A stretch of DNA of 64,000 nucleotides from contig CM045733.1 in assembly GCA_024760905.1 (NCBI GenBank), positions 70,726,001 to 70,790,000 on the forward strand, given 5' to 3'. A program made the translations under genes and the position numbers. Source of the DNA: Plotosus lineatus. Taxonomy: Eukaryota; Chordata; Actinopteri; Siluriformes; Plotosidae. How positions within the stretch are numbered: position 1 is the stretch's first letter; the number at the start of each line of letters is the position of its first letter. This document shows, one piece after another, positions 34,965-47,000 of the stretch. The notes under the pieces were generated by a model. That model ran no database searches, was not told the origin of the DNA, and saw nothing but the letters and a program-made list of their open reading frames with translations.

Positions 34965-37900
34965 CTGGTAATGCAAGAAAATAGTACATTAAATTCAACA
35001 CAATATCGTACAAATATTTATGGTTAATTCATTTTTGCTTCCCAATTTTGTAGCATTTATTACCATTTAAGTAATTAAATCCACTGAACCGAACTTGTGA
35101 GTTTTGTGACGATTAAGCAGCCAGTAGGCTAATTATCTCAAACCAGCAGAAAAATAAAAGAAACATGTATTTTCCAATCATTTTTCAAAGCAAAATTTCT
35201 TTTGATATTTGAAGTAGAGCAAAATAACACCATATTCAATAATTCCACCGACTGCACCACACACACTGACTTTTACTCGTTGGATTAATTTGTCTGTTGG
35301 ACATACAGCATTTTCTAAATCAGGAATATATGTAGCCACTGAGAAACCAAGCAAAATAAATTGTATGCCCAAGCTTTCATTTAGTATAAATCTCTCGGTT
35401 ACTTCTATATGATGTCAGCTCACTCACTATAACCCGCTGTCAGTCACTCACATACCAAAAACACTTAATCTTACTCGGCTCAAAGGGAGACTGAAGCCTA
35501 TCACAGCAGACACCAGGCAAAGGTAGGGTACTCCCTCTACAGCTTGCCAGACCATTGCCGGGCCAACAACTATTCAAACCCACACAATTTGGAACAGCCA
35601 ATAAGCCAAACATGCATGTCATTAGACAGTGAGAAGAAACCCACACAAACACTTAGAGAGCATGCAAATTCCACACAGTAAAACCATTTCAGAAAAAAAT
35701 AGACTTGAATGCTTTATGTCATGTGAAAGACAAACTCTAAATATTTAGCATAGAAATGGATTTATGGCTTATTTCCGTACAGTATAAAATGCAGTCATCA
35801 AGTTTATTGCTTGTGCCTGGAAACTTTCGACTCACTTTGGACACAGTGCACTTTAGGCTGTTCCCACTGGCCGTCTGGCATGCAGCGAATCACAGAATGG
35901 TGTCGCTGTGTGAAGAAAGGTTCACACTGGTAGCGGATGATGGAGTAGACTGGGTAGGAATCCCTGCTGTGTCCTAATATCCTGGCATTTTTGACATCAG
36001 GAGGTGTGGTGCATTTGACTGGATGGGGAAATTGGATAGAGTATGAATCTTAATTTGACATTGCTTATACATCATCCATTACTTTTCAAAGTATTAAACT
36101 GTTGATGGAGTCTTGATACAGACAGTGGGAATACACTTTGAATAAGAAATCCAACCAGTATGAATGCTTGAAATTTATTTATCCAACCAAAACATTAGTT
36201 GCCTCAAACAACTGAAATCGGTTGCTGTGGCAACTAGTAATATGTCATATAACTTGCCTACAATCAGCATTTCCTAATTAACCCCAAAAGCTAAAAGGAT
36301 GGGGATGTATCGACTTGCATATATGATCTGGAGAGTCCAGCTATAGAATCAACATAGCAAAATTTCCAGTGTTGAATTAACACCCACAGTGTTTATATAT
36401 GTCCAACTGGACTCACATCAACACCCTAAATGTTAATCTGTTTTTGCAGTGCAGTCTGTTGCAATTTTAGATCAGGATTTTAATCTCCATTTAAGAGTTT
36501 AAAGACCATAAAGATTTAAAGGCTTAAAATTTGTAGATGCACCAATAAAACTTGACGGTATTATCATTACAACAAAACACTCAGTGTACTTTAAAAGTTC
36601 TTAGCATATGTCAAATTGAAATGTCTTCATACGGTACTTACCAAGTCTACTTTTGCATGTAAACGGCAGATGATAGTTACAGGGCACATTAATCCATTGG
36701 CCAGACTCATGCCAAATCATTCCTATGCAGTTTTCTGTAGCATAACTCTGTGGCTGGTTTTGTCTCCAGTTTTCAAATTCCTGTTGAAAAGGTCATAAAC
36801 TTCTGTACTGCATTTACAGTCATTCAATAAAGACACCGAAGAGGTTATAAGTGAATAATTATATATTTAGACTTTACCAAAGGGCTTTCATCCGTCCAAT
36901 GGTACTCATTTTGGTGGTCTCTGTCAGTAAGTCCAAGCCACTGATATTGCCAAGTGTGATCTATATTAGTTTGAAAATGAATTCATAGTGAGAACAGCAA
37001 TAATTCAGCTTTCGTAGATAATTAACCAATTCAATTGACAAAATTCCCATACATATACATACTGTTGACAAACAGTTGTTCTTGCTTGGAAGTGATGCTA
37101 AGAAGATGAGAGTTTAGCTCTTGGCAGTGCTGTTCAGCACTTGTCCAATTCTTTCTTTCAATGAAATGGATATAGCAGTTGCCATCAAATTCCACCCAGC
37201 CATCTGCACATCCGTGTGCTGCTAAAATGTTATCCAGGTTTGTTCAAATTAATAAATGGTTATTTATTGATGCTGAAATTAAACAGGCTAGCAAAATGCA
37301 ATCTTGAATCAAAGCTAGTGGTTAAAGATAGCATGGCTTATCATTTTTATTTCTCACTACAGAAAAAAATAAGCATAAGTGATTGGGTTTACCCTCAGTA
37401 TCAGTGGGTTGGTGCACGGTGGTTGTTGAGTACATTGTCAAGGGACTGGATGCAAAAGTTAACTTGGTTGTGCTGTTGGTGTTCTTAGGTGAGGTATCTG
37501 TGGCATTAATCCTCTTCAAGTCTAGATGCAAATCTCCATTTGGTTGGCCACTTGTATATTCTTGATATGAAGAATCAGAATCCAAAACAGAAGGTCCAGG
37601 GATTGTACTGCGAAGTTCACTGAATCCAGAGACACGCACATCACCACTATGCACATGTGTGAATTCAGAGCTAGTCCCAACATCACTATGTACATCACTA
37701 AATCCAGAGCCACTAACATCACCACTATGGACATCCTTGAGTCCCGAGTCACTCACGACATCACCTCTAAGGAATTCCTTGAATCCAGAACCAGTCACAT
37801 CACCACTATGGACATCACTGAATCCAGAGCCACTTATGGCATCACCACTGAATACGCCACTAAATCCACCACCACTTATATCACCGCTAGGTACAGCACT

Positions 37901-40900
37901 AAGTCCAGAGCCACTTTGAATGTCACCACTGTGGATCCCACTGAATCCACTAAATTCTGTCTGTCCTCCAATAATTTCTTGCTTTGTTTTAGGCTGTGAA
38001 AAGGAAATATAGGTAACTGGACGATCAACCAGGATGATGGTATTTCCACTGCCAGATCCAGATGGTAAGTCACCAGACCCACTTCTATCCTGTCCAGAGC
38101 CAGACACATCACCTGATCCCAAGTGCTCCCCACTGAAGACTCCAGATTCCATTTCCAAGGTATAAAACTCTGCACTTCCTTCTGCTGCTTTTGGAGAGCC
38201 TCTTATGGTAGGTCTTTCTGCAGAAAGATTGTCTAGACTTTCCTTAAAGAAGACAATGATGCCCGAGCCATCGACACTCCCACCAGACCCTGATACATCA
38301 CCACTGGTGAGGCCAATACTTAAACCCTCTGCAGAGGAAACTCCACTGCCAGATACATATGCACTGGGGAAGCCACTTCTGGAACCTTCAGCACTGGTAC
38401 TGCCATGGTCAGGTTCAGATGGACCAAGATAACCACTGCTGGAACCTTCAGGAATGCCAAAGCCACTGCTAGATGCACTTCCAGTGTGTACCCTATCACC
38501 AGAACTGTAGCCATCTATTTCTTCCATAGATTCTGGTGAGACAAGCAAAAAAAGTTGAAGAACAACCTACAGATTTAACATGTTCAATGTTGATCTATAC
38601 CTTTTGTCTTACATGTCTGCACTGATGTGAACTGTATTTAATACCTCCAATACAGTAAGCACCATATCTGGAGTAAGAGTCAGGGACTCCAGTGTGGCCA
38701 GAGTTTGTGTAAATGGTGTGAATTCCTGTTTTATTTACACCACAGCTATGTACAGTTTGAACTGCATAGCGGACACTGCCATCAGACAACCAGCCTGGAT
38801 CACAATTATGGAAGCCTTGACTCCAGGCTGCATACAATTCTCCTGTGGAGGCCAGGATGGCATTCTGACTATAGCAAAAATCTACTGCCTCTTGGTAAGT
38901 AAGATTTGCCAGGGAATTGAAATACAAGGTTCCATCTAGGAAGCAATGAGAAATGCGTTAATAGGTTATACCCCCATTTCACTGGAGGGCGGCAGACTCG
39001 CGGAAGCAAAACCATAGTCATCCTTCAAAGTTCCTCAGTCGTTCCTCAGTCATTCCGTCATCTTCCGTGTCCTTCAATACGATTCCAAAGGTATTCCTCC
39101 TCTTCCGTCAGGCCAAAATCTTCCGTTCACAGAAAAATTTTCCGACAGTGTTCCCTCACGTTCCGCTGTCCTTCCGCAAACGTTCCGTCCTTTCCGCAAA
39201 CGTTCTGTGATCGTTCCTTTTATTCCGCAAGTCTTCCGTGAATGTTCTGTGAACATTCCTCCTTCTTTTGGGTGGTCAAAAGCGGCCACAGAATCCCCAT
39301 CGGAATACTCGCGGAACGTTTGCAGAATGGTTGCGGATAACACAGAAGACTTGCGGAACACTATTTTTCCTGTTTTCCGCTTCATGTAATAAAGTTTAAA
39401 ATTATAATCACTGTGGTTTGGACTTGTGTGCATGGTTTTTAGTCTGGAATGATTGAGGTGCAAATAAAAGGAACATATTGACATTACTGATATTAAACAT
39501 ATTAACATATGTTAAATTTTAAATTTATTGTAAATTATAAACATACTGCACATTAGAAACATATGGTAAATTATAAACATATGTTAAATTTTAAATTTAT
39601 TGTACATTATAAACATATTATACATTATAAACATATAGTAGTATGAATGAGAGAATGAACTTCCTTGGTCATTCCGTGTATTTATAGGGGAATCAGGAGC
39701 GAATACTTTGATCTTTGCCGTTTTTTCCTCGTTGAAATCTGGTTACGCCGGGTATTCCTCAGTCATTCCTCAGTCATTCCGTGTTGAACTTGGAAGTTCC
39801 GCCTTCATTCCGCCTGTTCCGCGATCATTCCATGGGTCTTCCTTCTAAAAAGGAGTAGTGCTGCGGTCGTTCCGCAAATATTCCGTCCTTTCCATGAACG
39901 TTCCGTGAATTATCCGAAGGTCTTCTTTTGCTGTTCGCACTGGTTCCGAAGGTGATCCGAGCGCTTTTACGCATGTATTCTGACATTGTACCGCGGTGTT
40001 TCCATGTACTTTCCGCACATTCCGTGATCGTTCCGAAGGTGTTCCGAAGGTGCAATTTTCCGTAGGTTTTGGACCCATTTTCTGTGTAAAAATGTCGAAG
40101 CTCCTCTGTAGAGTGCGTTCCACGCCTTTCCGCCATGATCCTTGCATTCCGCGCTCCAGTGAAATGGGGGTATTAGTTAATAGGTATCACATTATAACAG
40201 CATTCCATAACTCGATCCAGGAATTACAAAGTAATGAACAAGCAGTTTTTCATTAATACTGTACTTATCTTTCTCCTATTAATTATTAAGAAATCTTACT
40301 CCTATTAACTATTAAGAACTATTCATTTATTTCTCATCTTATTCCTCATGTATGTTAGAGTTCACTATTCATAATTACTGAATCTTAAACAGTAATCACT
40401 TATACCCTATGTTAGTGTTTTGCTACTTGAGATCTCCAAGATTTTTTGCTGAAATTTAGTATGGACAATATTTGGAAATACTACTGAGAGAAAATAATTT
40501 TAAAATGACATTACAGTGGTACCTCACCTTACGAAAGTCCCAATAAATGAAGCTTTACGAAACGCATTTACTTAAAATTTCCGTCTCTGGATACGAAACA
40601 AATTCATGTTACGAAAGCGCCATCTCAAAAAATTCAAACAATGCGCGAATTACTCTCCGTTAGCTATCTCCCAACATCCAGCCCCGCTGGCCTCCAATTG
40701 GCTATCTGCCAAAATCGCGCCTCGATGGCCTCCCATTGGCTAGGAGGGAGCTGCATCTCCATAATACCATGACACAGCTCTCTCGCTCCCATTGGTTATT
40801 ATGGAGCTGCATCTCCATAATACCATTATGTTTTTCAACCCATTGTTCTTTCACAGAGTTCTAACACATGTAAATTACAGAGTTACTGTTGTTTTGTGAG

Positions 40901-41009
40901 TTTTTCAAGTGTGCTCATTGCAACTTTATTTTTTGGCTCAGGCTTTTAACCTTGCATAAACATTTGTAAGATTACAACTCTGCTAAGAAGACATGGTCAA
41001 CACACGCGT

Positions 41010-41056
<47 letters not shown>

Positions 41057-44000
41057 CGCATGCTATTCCCGCTGAAAGTGATTCCCGGTGCAAGTGAAAA
41101 GAATAAGCGGGCTCGTGGCATGCGGTTGAGTGATATTGCAAATGAATATGGCCAAACCCTTCTACTATCGATACGATATTGAAGCAGAAGGAGGCCTTAA
41201 AAGTTATACTTTTATAATTTTTGAAGGGTTTAGGGGGTAGTATTGGAGGCCTTGGAACGAATCAGGCCTTTTACATGTAAAATGTGGCTCAACTTACGAA
41301 AAGCTCAGGTTACGAAACCACTTATGGAAAGGATTAATTTCGTAAAGTGAGGTACCCCTGTATTTGCATAGGAATAACACTCATATTGTACATTTGCATA
41401 TAGGTAACTGACTTTCAATACGGAAAAAAAATCATGTTCTTCAGTTAAAGATTTTCAGTGTTACAGTAACCTAAAAATGGAATAAAAATATAATGGCATA
41501 AATAAGCCTTCCTTCACAGAGAAATTTTGATAATGTTAACACATATTTAGCCCCTTCAAAATTTTTCTAACTAGACATTGTTTATACGCCAAATTTATGT
41601 TACATTTTTTCTACAGCAAATGCTTTCATTGTGAAAAAAAAATTAAGTATTATGTTTTATTTATTTATTTATTTATTATATCTATTTATTTATTTTATTC
41701 ATTTTTTATTTTATACTTCAGATATTTACAAGTACTTGTAAATTATGTATTATTAAAAAAAGAGTCTTAAAATTATATAAATAAAGCTGTTTTTATCTAA
41801 CTTTTTACTTTGATGAATTATTATCATGCAGTTGTGGCCTGGTGGTAAGGTGCTGGATCACTGATCCCAACATTGGGGGTTTCAGTCCCACTCTCCACAA
41901 GGTTGTTATTGAACCCCGAGTGTAGCTAAGTGGTTTATCAAAGGCTGGCCATGTCTCTCACTATCTATGGTGAGAGGCTGTAAAAGAATCATTACTGACT
42001 TTCGTCAAGAGTAGGCTGCATAGCTGTCAGCGTTTTTCTGCCCTGCGATGGACTGGCAAGCTGTCCAGGGTGTACTGTGCCCTCACCTGGAGCCAGCTGG
42101 AATGGGCGTCAGCCTCCCTCCAACCCTAATTAGGATTAAGCGGTTCAGAAAATGAATAGATTAATGACAATAGTTTATAATAAGATATTGCCATAAGTGT
42201 TCATTTTATAAACATTATATATTGTTATGGTGCCAGGAATACTAATTTTTACTCATTTTGACAAACTATGATGGCTGTGTCACTGACAGTTGTATCAGCA
42301 ACTGTCAATCTACTATCATTTTCACATATAAATAGTTGACTTGGTTAATACTTTTTCGCCACGAAGGCATTATAGCTGGAGAAAAAAAAATTACACAAGC
42401 CAGCATATAAACAATGTAGCTTCAAAAATTTCTTTGAAGTGGCTGAGCATGTGAACGGTGTCAAATTTTTCTGTGAAGGAAGGCTTATTTTAGCTTTTTT
42501 GTTCTTTTTGTTCCATTTTATATTCCATGTTTGTTCCATTTAATATAGAAGTACAGAGAAGGTCAGAGGGAGCTGCATTGTGCCTTTGTGGATCTGGAGA
42601 AAGCATATGAAAGGGTGCCGAGAGAGGAACTGTGGTATTGTATGAGGAAGTCTGGAGTGGCAGAGAAGTATGTTAGAGTGGTGCGGGACAGGGTATAAGA
42701 GATGTAAGACAGTGGTGAGGTGTGCTGTCGGTGTGACAGAAGAGTTCAAGGTGGAGGTAGGACTGCATCAAGGGTCAGCTCTCAGCCCCTTCTTGTTTGC
42801 TATGGTGATGGACAGGCTGACAGACGAGGTTAGACAAGATCCCCCATGGACAATGGTGTTTGCAGATGACATTGTGATCTGTAGTGAGAGCAGAGAACAA
42901 GTGCAGGAAAATCTAGAGAGGTGGAGGTATGCCCTAGAAAGGAGGGGAATGAAGGTTAGCCTCAGTAAGACATGTGTATGAATGACAAGGACTCAAGAGG
43001 AACGGTGAGGTTACAGGGAGCAGAGATAAGGAAGGTGGAGGATTTTAAATACTTAGGCTCAACAATCCAGAGCAATGGAGAGTGTGGAAAAGAGGTGAAG
43101 AAGCGTGTGCAGGCAGGTTGGAATGGTTGGAGAAAAGTGTCCGATCAGCAAGAATGAAAAGAAAAGTGTACAAGACGGTGATGAGGCCAGCGATGTTGTA
43201 TGGTTTAGAAACAGTGGCACTGAGGAAAAGACAGGAGGCAGAGCTGGAGGTAGCAGAGGTGAAAATGTTGAGGTTCTCTTTGGGAGTAACAAGGATGGAT
43301 AGGATCAGGAATGAGCGCATCAGAGGGACAGCACATGTAAGACGTTTTGGAGACAAAGTCAGAGAGGCTAGATTGAGATGGTTTGGACATGCACAGAGGA
43401 GGGATAGTGAGTACAATATATTGGTAGTAGGATGCTGAAGTTGGAACTACCAGGCAGAAGGCCTAGAGCAGTGGTTCTTAACCTGGGTTCGATCGAACCC
43501 TAGGGGTTCGGTGAGTCAGTCTCAGGGGTTCGGTGGAGGTCAAGCCACACACCCGACTCATATTCATGACGACACGCCCCGCTTGGCCATCATTGGCTGC
43601 ATGTGATCACGCTACATTGCTTGGCCTATCTGTGCTGCAGGAAATTTGGCGCACTCAGTAGTTGACTTGTGACTGTTGTGTTGGTACGTGAATTCTTTCT
43701 GAAAGTTTTAATCCATACAATGTTGAGCAAAAAAAGAAAGTGGTCGGATGAATATGTACAACATGGATTCACATATATAACGGAACGTGATGCTAGTCAG
43801 CGTCCGACCTGCATGATTTGCGAAGTAGGATCAATCCCCGCTGACTGACGTATACGTACATGTATATGTGTATATAATATCAATAAATACATATAAGCAT
43901 TTATAGTATTGAATAATAATGATTAAACTGGTGAGAGGCATGTAAAAGAACCATTGCTGACTTTCGTAAAGAGTAGGCTGCAAAACCGTCAGCGTGTTTC

Positions 44001-47000
44001 TGTCCCTTGCTAAAAAGGGTTGTGACAGGAAGGGCATCCGACGTAAAAACCTCTGCCAAATCAAACGTGCGAATCAGATGATTCGCTGTGGCGACTCCCG
44101 AGTAAAAGGGAAAAAGCCGAAAGGAAGACAGACAAACATTCAAAAATAATGCGTAAGATGTAAATAAAACAAATACACACACACACATACAGACGGGTGC
44201 ACACACTCAGATGCGCACCTCACAGAAAAATGTAAGTACGTACTGTAGTTGTGATGGGGAGTTCATGAATTGTATTGGTTTTGTTCTTTGAACACAGTGA
44301 TGTTAATGCACATTTCATTTTGATGCCGCAGTAAAAACATATACCTGTGTCTTGAATTTGAAAAAAAAAAAAATCATATTTTATTTTTCAATAAAGGAGG
44401 GTTCAGTGAATAAGCATATGAAACTGGTGGGGTTCAGTACCACCAACAAGGTTAAGAACCACTGGCCGAGAGGAAGACCGAAGAGACGATTCATGCATGT
44501 GGTGAAGGAGGACATGAAGGCAGTTGGTGTAAGAGAAGAAGATTCAGAGGATAGGGTGAGATGGAAGCAGTTGATTCGCTGTGGCGACCCCTGACGGGAA
44601 CAGCCGAAAGGAAAAGACGCAGAAGAAGTTCTTGTTGTTCCATTTTAGGTTGCTGTAACGCTGAGAATTTTCAACTGCAAAGCATGTTTTTTTTTCCATA
44701 CTGAAAGTCAGTTACCTGTATATGTGAAATCTACAATATGAGCCTTATTCCTTGTATCTTCTGTGTTGCCATATTTGTAATGGTATAAAAATTTTAATAT
44801 GCAAATTGTCATTTTTGAAATTATTTTCTCTCAGTAGTGTTTCTAAATATTATCCATACCAAATTTTCAGGATCTTACATGCATTTATTGCCAAGACATT
44901 GCCTTTGAAAGTGCAAAAAAGCTCAGATTTTGCTTGCGGTATAAAATGTGAAAGCATAAGTTCTGTGGCTGAGGAGTGGTAGTAGAATACCATTCCTTCA
45001 AGTTCTGGAACTAACTTTTAATTTAATACATGAATAGCTCACTAATTTTGTATTCAAGGACTTTTTACATTTCAGTGACTTGCGCTCACTCACTTACCAG
45101 TGCTGATGTTTTCTCTGGATAGCTCGAAGTGTAAATTAGGCTGAGCTATAGCTACAATCACCTCACCCTCAGTAACATTCTCCATTACGGTAGGATAGAA
45201 TGAAGGGGGTGGTTCCATGGTGGTAACCCAGGGCTCATGTGTTACAAACTCCCCTCGAGCTTCACCCTCAGTAGTGACACTCTCAGGATAAGCGACTGGA
45301 CTTGAGGTGATGGTACCCACACTAAATTCAGTGTCTATTGTCATGTATGTATCAGGTACTTCAGAATAGAAGCCTGTGGTCATGTAAATATCAGGTACTT
45401 CAGAATGGACATCTGTTGTCATGTGCATTTCAGGTTCTGGAGAGTGGGAGGCTGTGGTCACATGCACATCAGGTACTTGAGAAGAAAGGCTTGGTACTTT
45501 ATCATCTCCTAAACAATGAAATGCATTAATTATTTTCAAATTGTTTATTTTCATAGTATATAATGTATGTGTGTACATGAGCAAAAATGTTACAAAATGA
45601 TGTGCACAATGTACATACCCTCATAGCAAATGGCATCATACTGGGAGTCTGGTTGCGGGTAGCCAGTCTGATTTAGAAAACGATACACAGTCCGTACACC
45701 CAGGAGACCCCCGCCACACTGAGGACGGGCAATATTGATTGGGTATCTCACACTCCTATCTGCTAACCACCCAGCATTGCACACATCCATTCCAGATTTC
45801 CAGGCTAAGTAAAGTTGCCCTGTGGTGGCCAATTGGGCTCCAAGCCTTACACACTGTTCAGATGCCTCAGAAAATGTAAACTTTTTCATGGACATGGAGT
45901 AGAAGACTCTGCCTGGGGATCATATGGTTAAAGTTGTAAAATGAAAGCACAAGTAATGCATTTGGAGTTTGTAGTAAACATCTAAAAATCATATATTTTA
46001 TTACCAGACATCATTTGTGCAAAGCAGTACACATCGTAGGTGTCATTTTCATCTCTAATTCCGTATGTTCGTACACCCGGAAAATTTTCCTTGTCTCCAT
46101 AGCATGGCTGTCTGGGCTCATGAATGGGATACCTGAGGAATATATCAACAGTACGCTCCTAATAATAGAGGTGCCAAAAAGCAATTCTTTGAAAATATGT
46201 CAAAGAACTATTACTGATGGGTAAAAAATTTGTTTCATATAAACACTTCACAATCATCAGAAAACGAATTGAAAATAATGCGATGTAATGGTAATAATAT
46301 ACAGTGAAATTTTTACTTCTACCAAAAACTGTTTTGGCAGTGTTATCACCAATGTCTGTAAAACTCTGTTCCTTTGTCTGTTTTGTCACCTGTGAGATAT
46401 CCAAAGCACACCTGGGTGCTGATGGGGACACTGGACTACCTTACTTCCCGAGATGATTTGATTTTTGAATATAGGTCAAAGGTTAAAATCACACCAAGCT
46501 CAAAAGATTTTATAAATTGAATGTTTGTAAAAGAGTGCCGATAGATATGAACTTTCATATCAGACACTTAGCTCTGACCTTTGGTAACCTCAAAGGTGAA
46601 AATCAAGAATTACCTTTGACTTTAAATGATCTTCCAAGGTCAAACCCTTTGCATGATAATACTGTATTACTTTTTCTCTTTTTGTGTAAGGTAGTGCAGG
46701 AGACATTTTGCAAACTGAAAATTGGTAGGCAAACAGTACCTGACTGTTCGATCTGAAAGCCAGCCTGCATCACACTGGTGAAATCCATCATCATAAGCAG
46801 CTTGCAATTGCTCAGGGGTTGCAATAACGGCACTGTTCTGGATGCAAGCTGCCTTTGCCATTTCAAAGGTCAGGGTGTAGCGGCTGGTTATAGCCCGGTA
46901 GTGGAACACAATGCCTGTGGAAAACAATAACTTCAGTACTAATATTCCACAAATTCCAGCATCTTAAGAAAACTCTAGGAGGTCATTAGAAAACATAACA

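Larger units (their letters stand above)
43469..44464 (+). mobile_element. hAT transposon, 996 bp, nested in LINE copy 5
   Basis: TIRs start cagtggttcttaacctggg on the left and match the right end ggttaagaaccactg. The 8-bp duplication is gcctagag / gccgagag (one mismatch). It keeps a BED-finger exon remnant and has a SINE inside. Confidence 0.9.
42542..44634 (+). mobile_element. RTE-like LINE copy 5, 5'-truncated, split by a hAT
   Basis: An 11-bp duplication ttgttccattt flanks it (42531-42541, 44635-44645). LINE parts are 42542-43468 and 44473-44634 (44465-44472 being the hAT target duplicate). Frames read [20 protein letters not shown] and [12 protein letters not shown]. It carries the same 7-nt deletion as copies 3 and 4 and ends gtggcgacccctgacgggaa. 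Confidence 0.9.
40447..44873. repeat. ancient large palindrome with insertions
   Basis: Left arm about 40,447-41,655 and right arm about 42,345-44,873 are diverged reverse complements once insertions are removed (a Tigger in the left arm, an RTE LINE in the right). Examples: gagagaaaataatttt (40,49x) against its complement near 44,822, and gaaagtcagttacct (44,70x) against aggtaactgactttc (41,40x). Confidence 0.75.

Noticed and set aside
39074..40147. Open frames of 100-144 codons in the TTCCG-rich element
   Set aside because: The composition only reflects the short repeat; several frames are open at once and no domain is visible.
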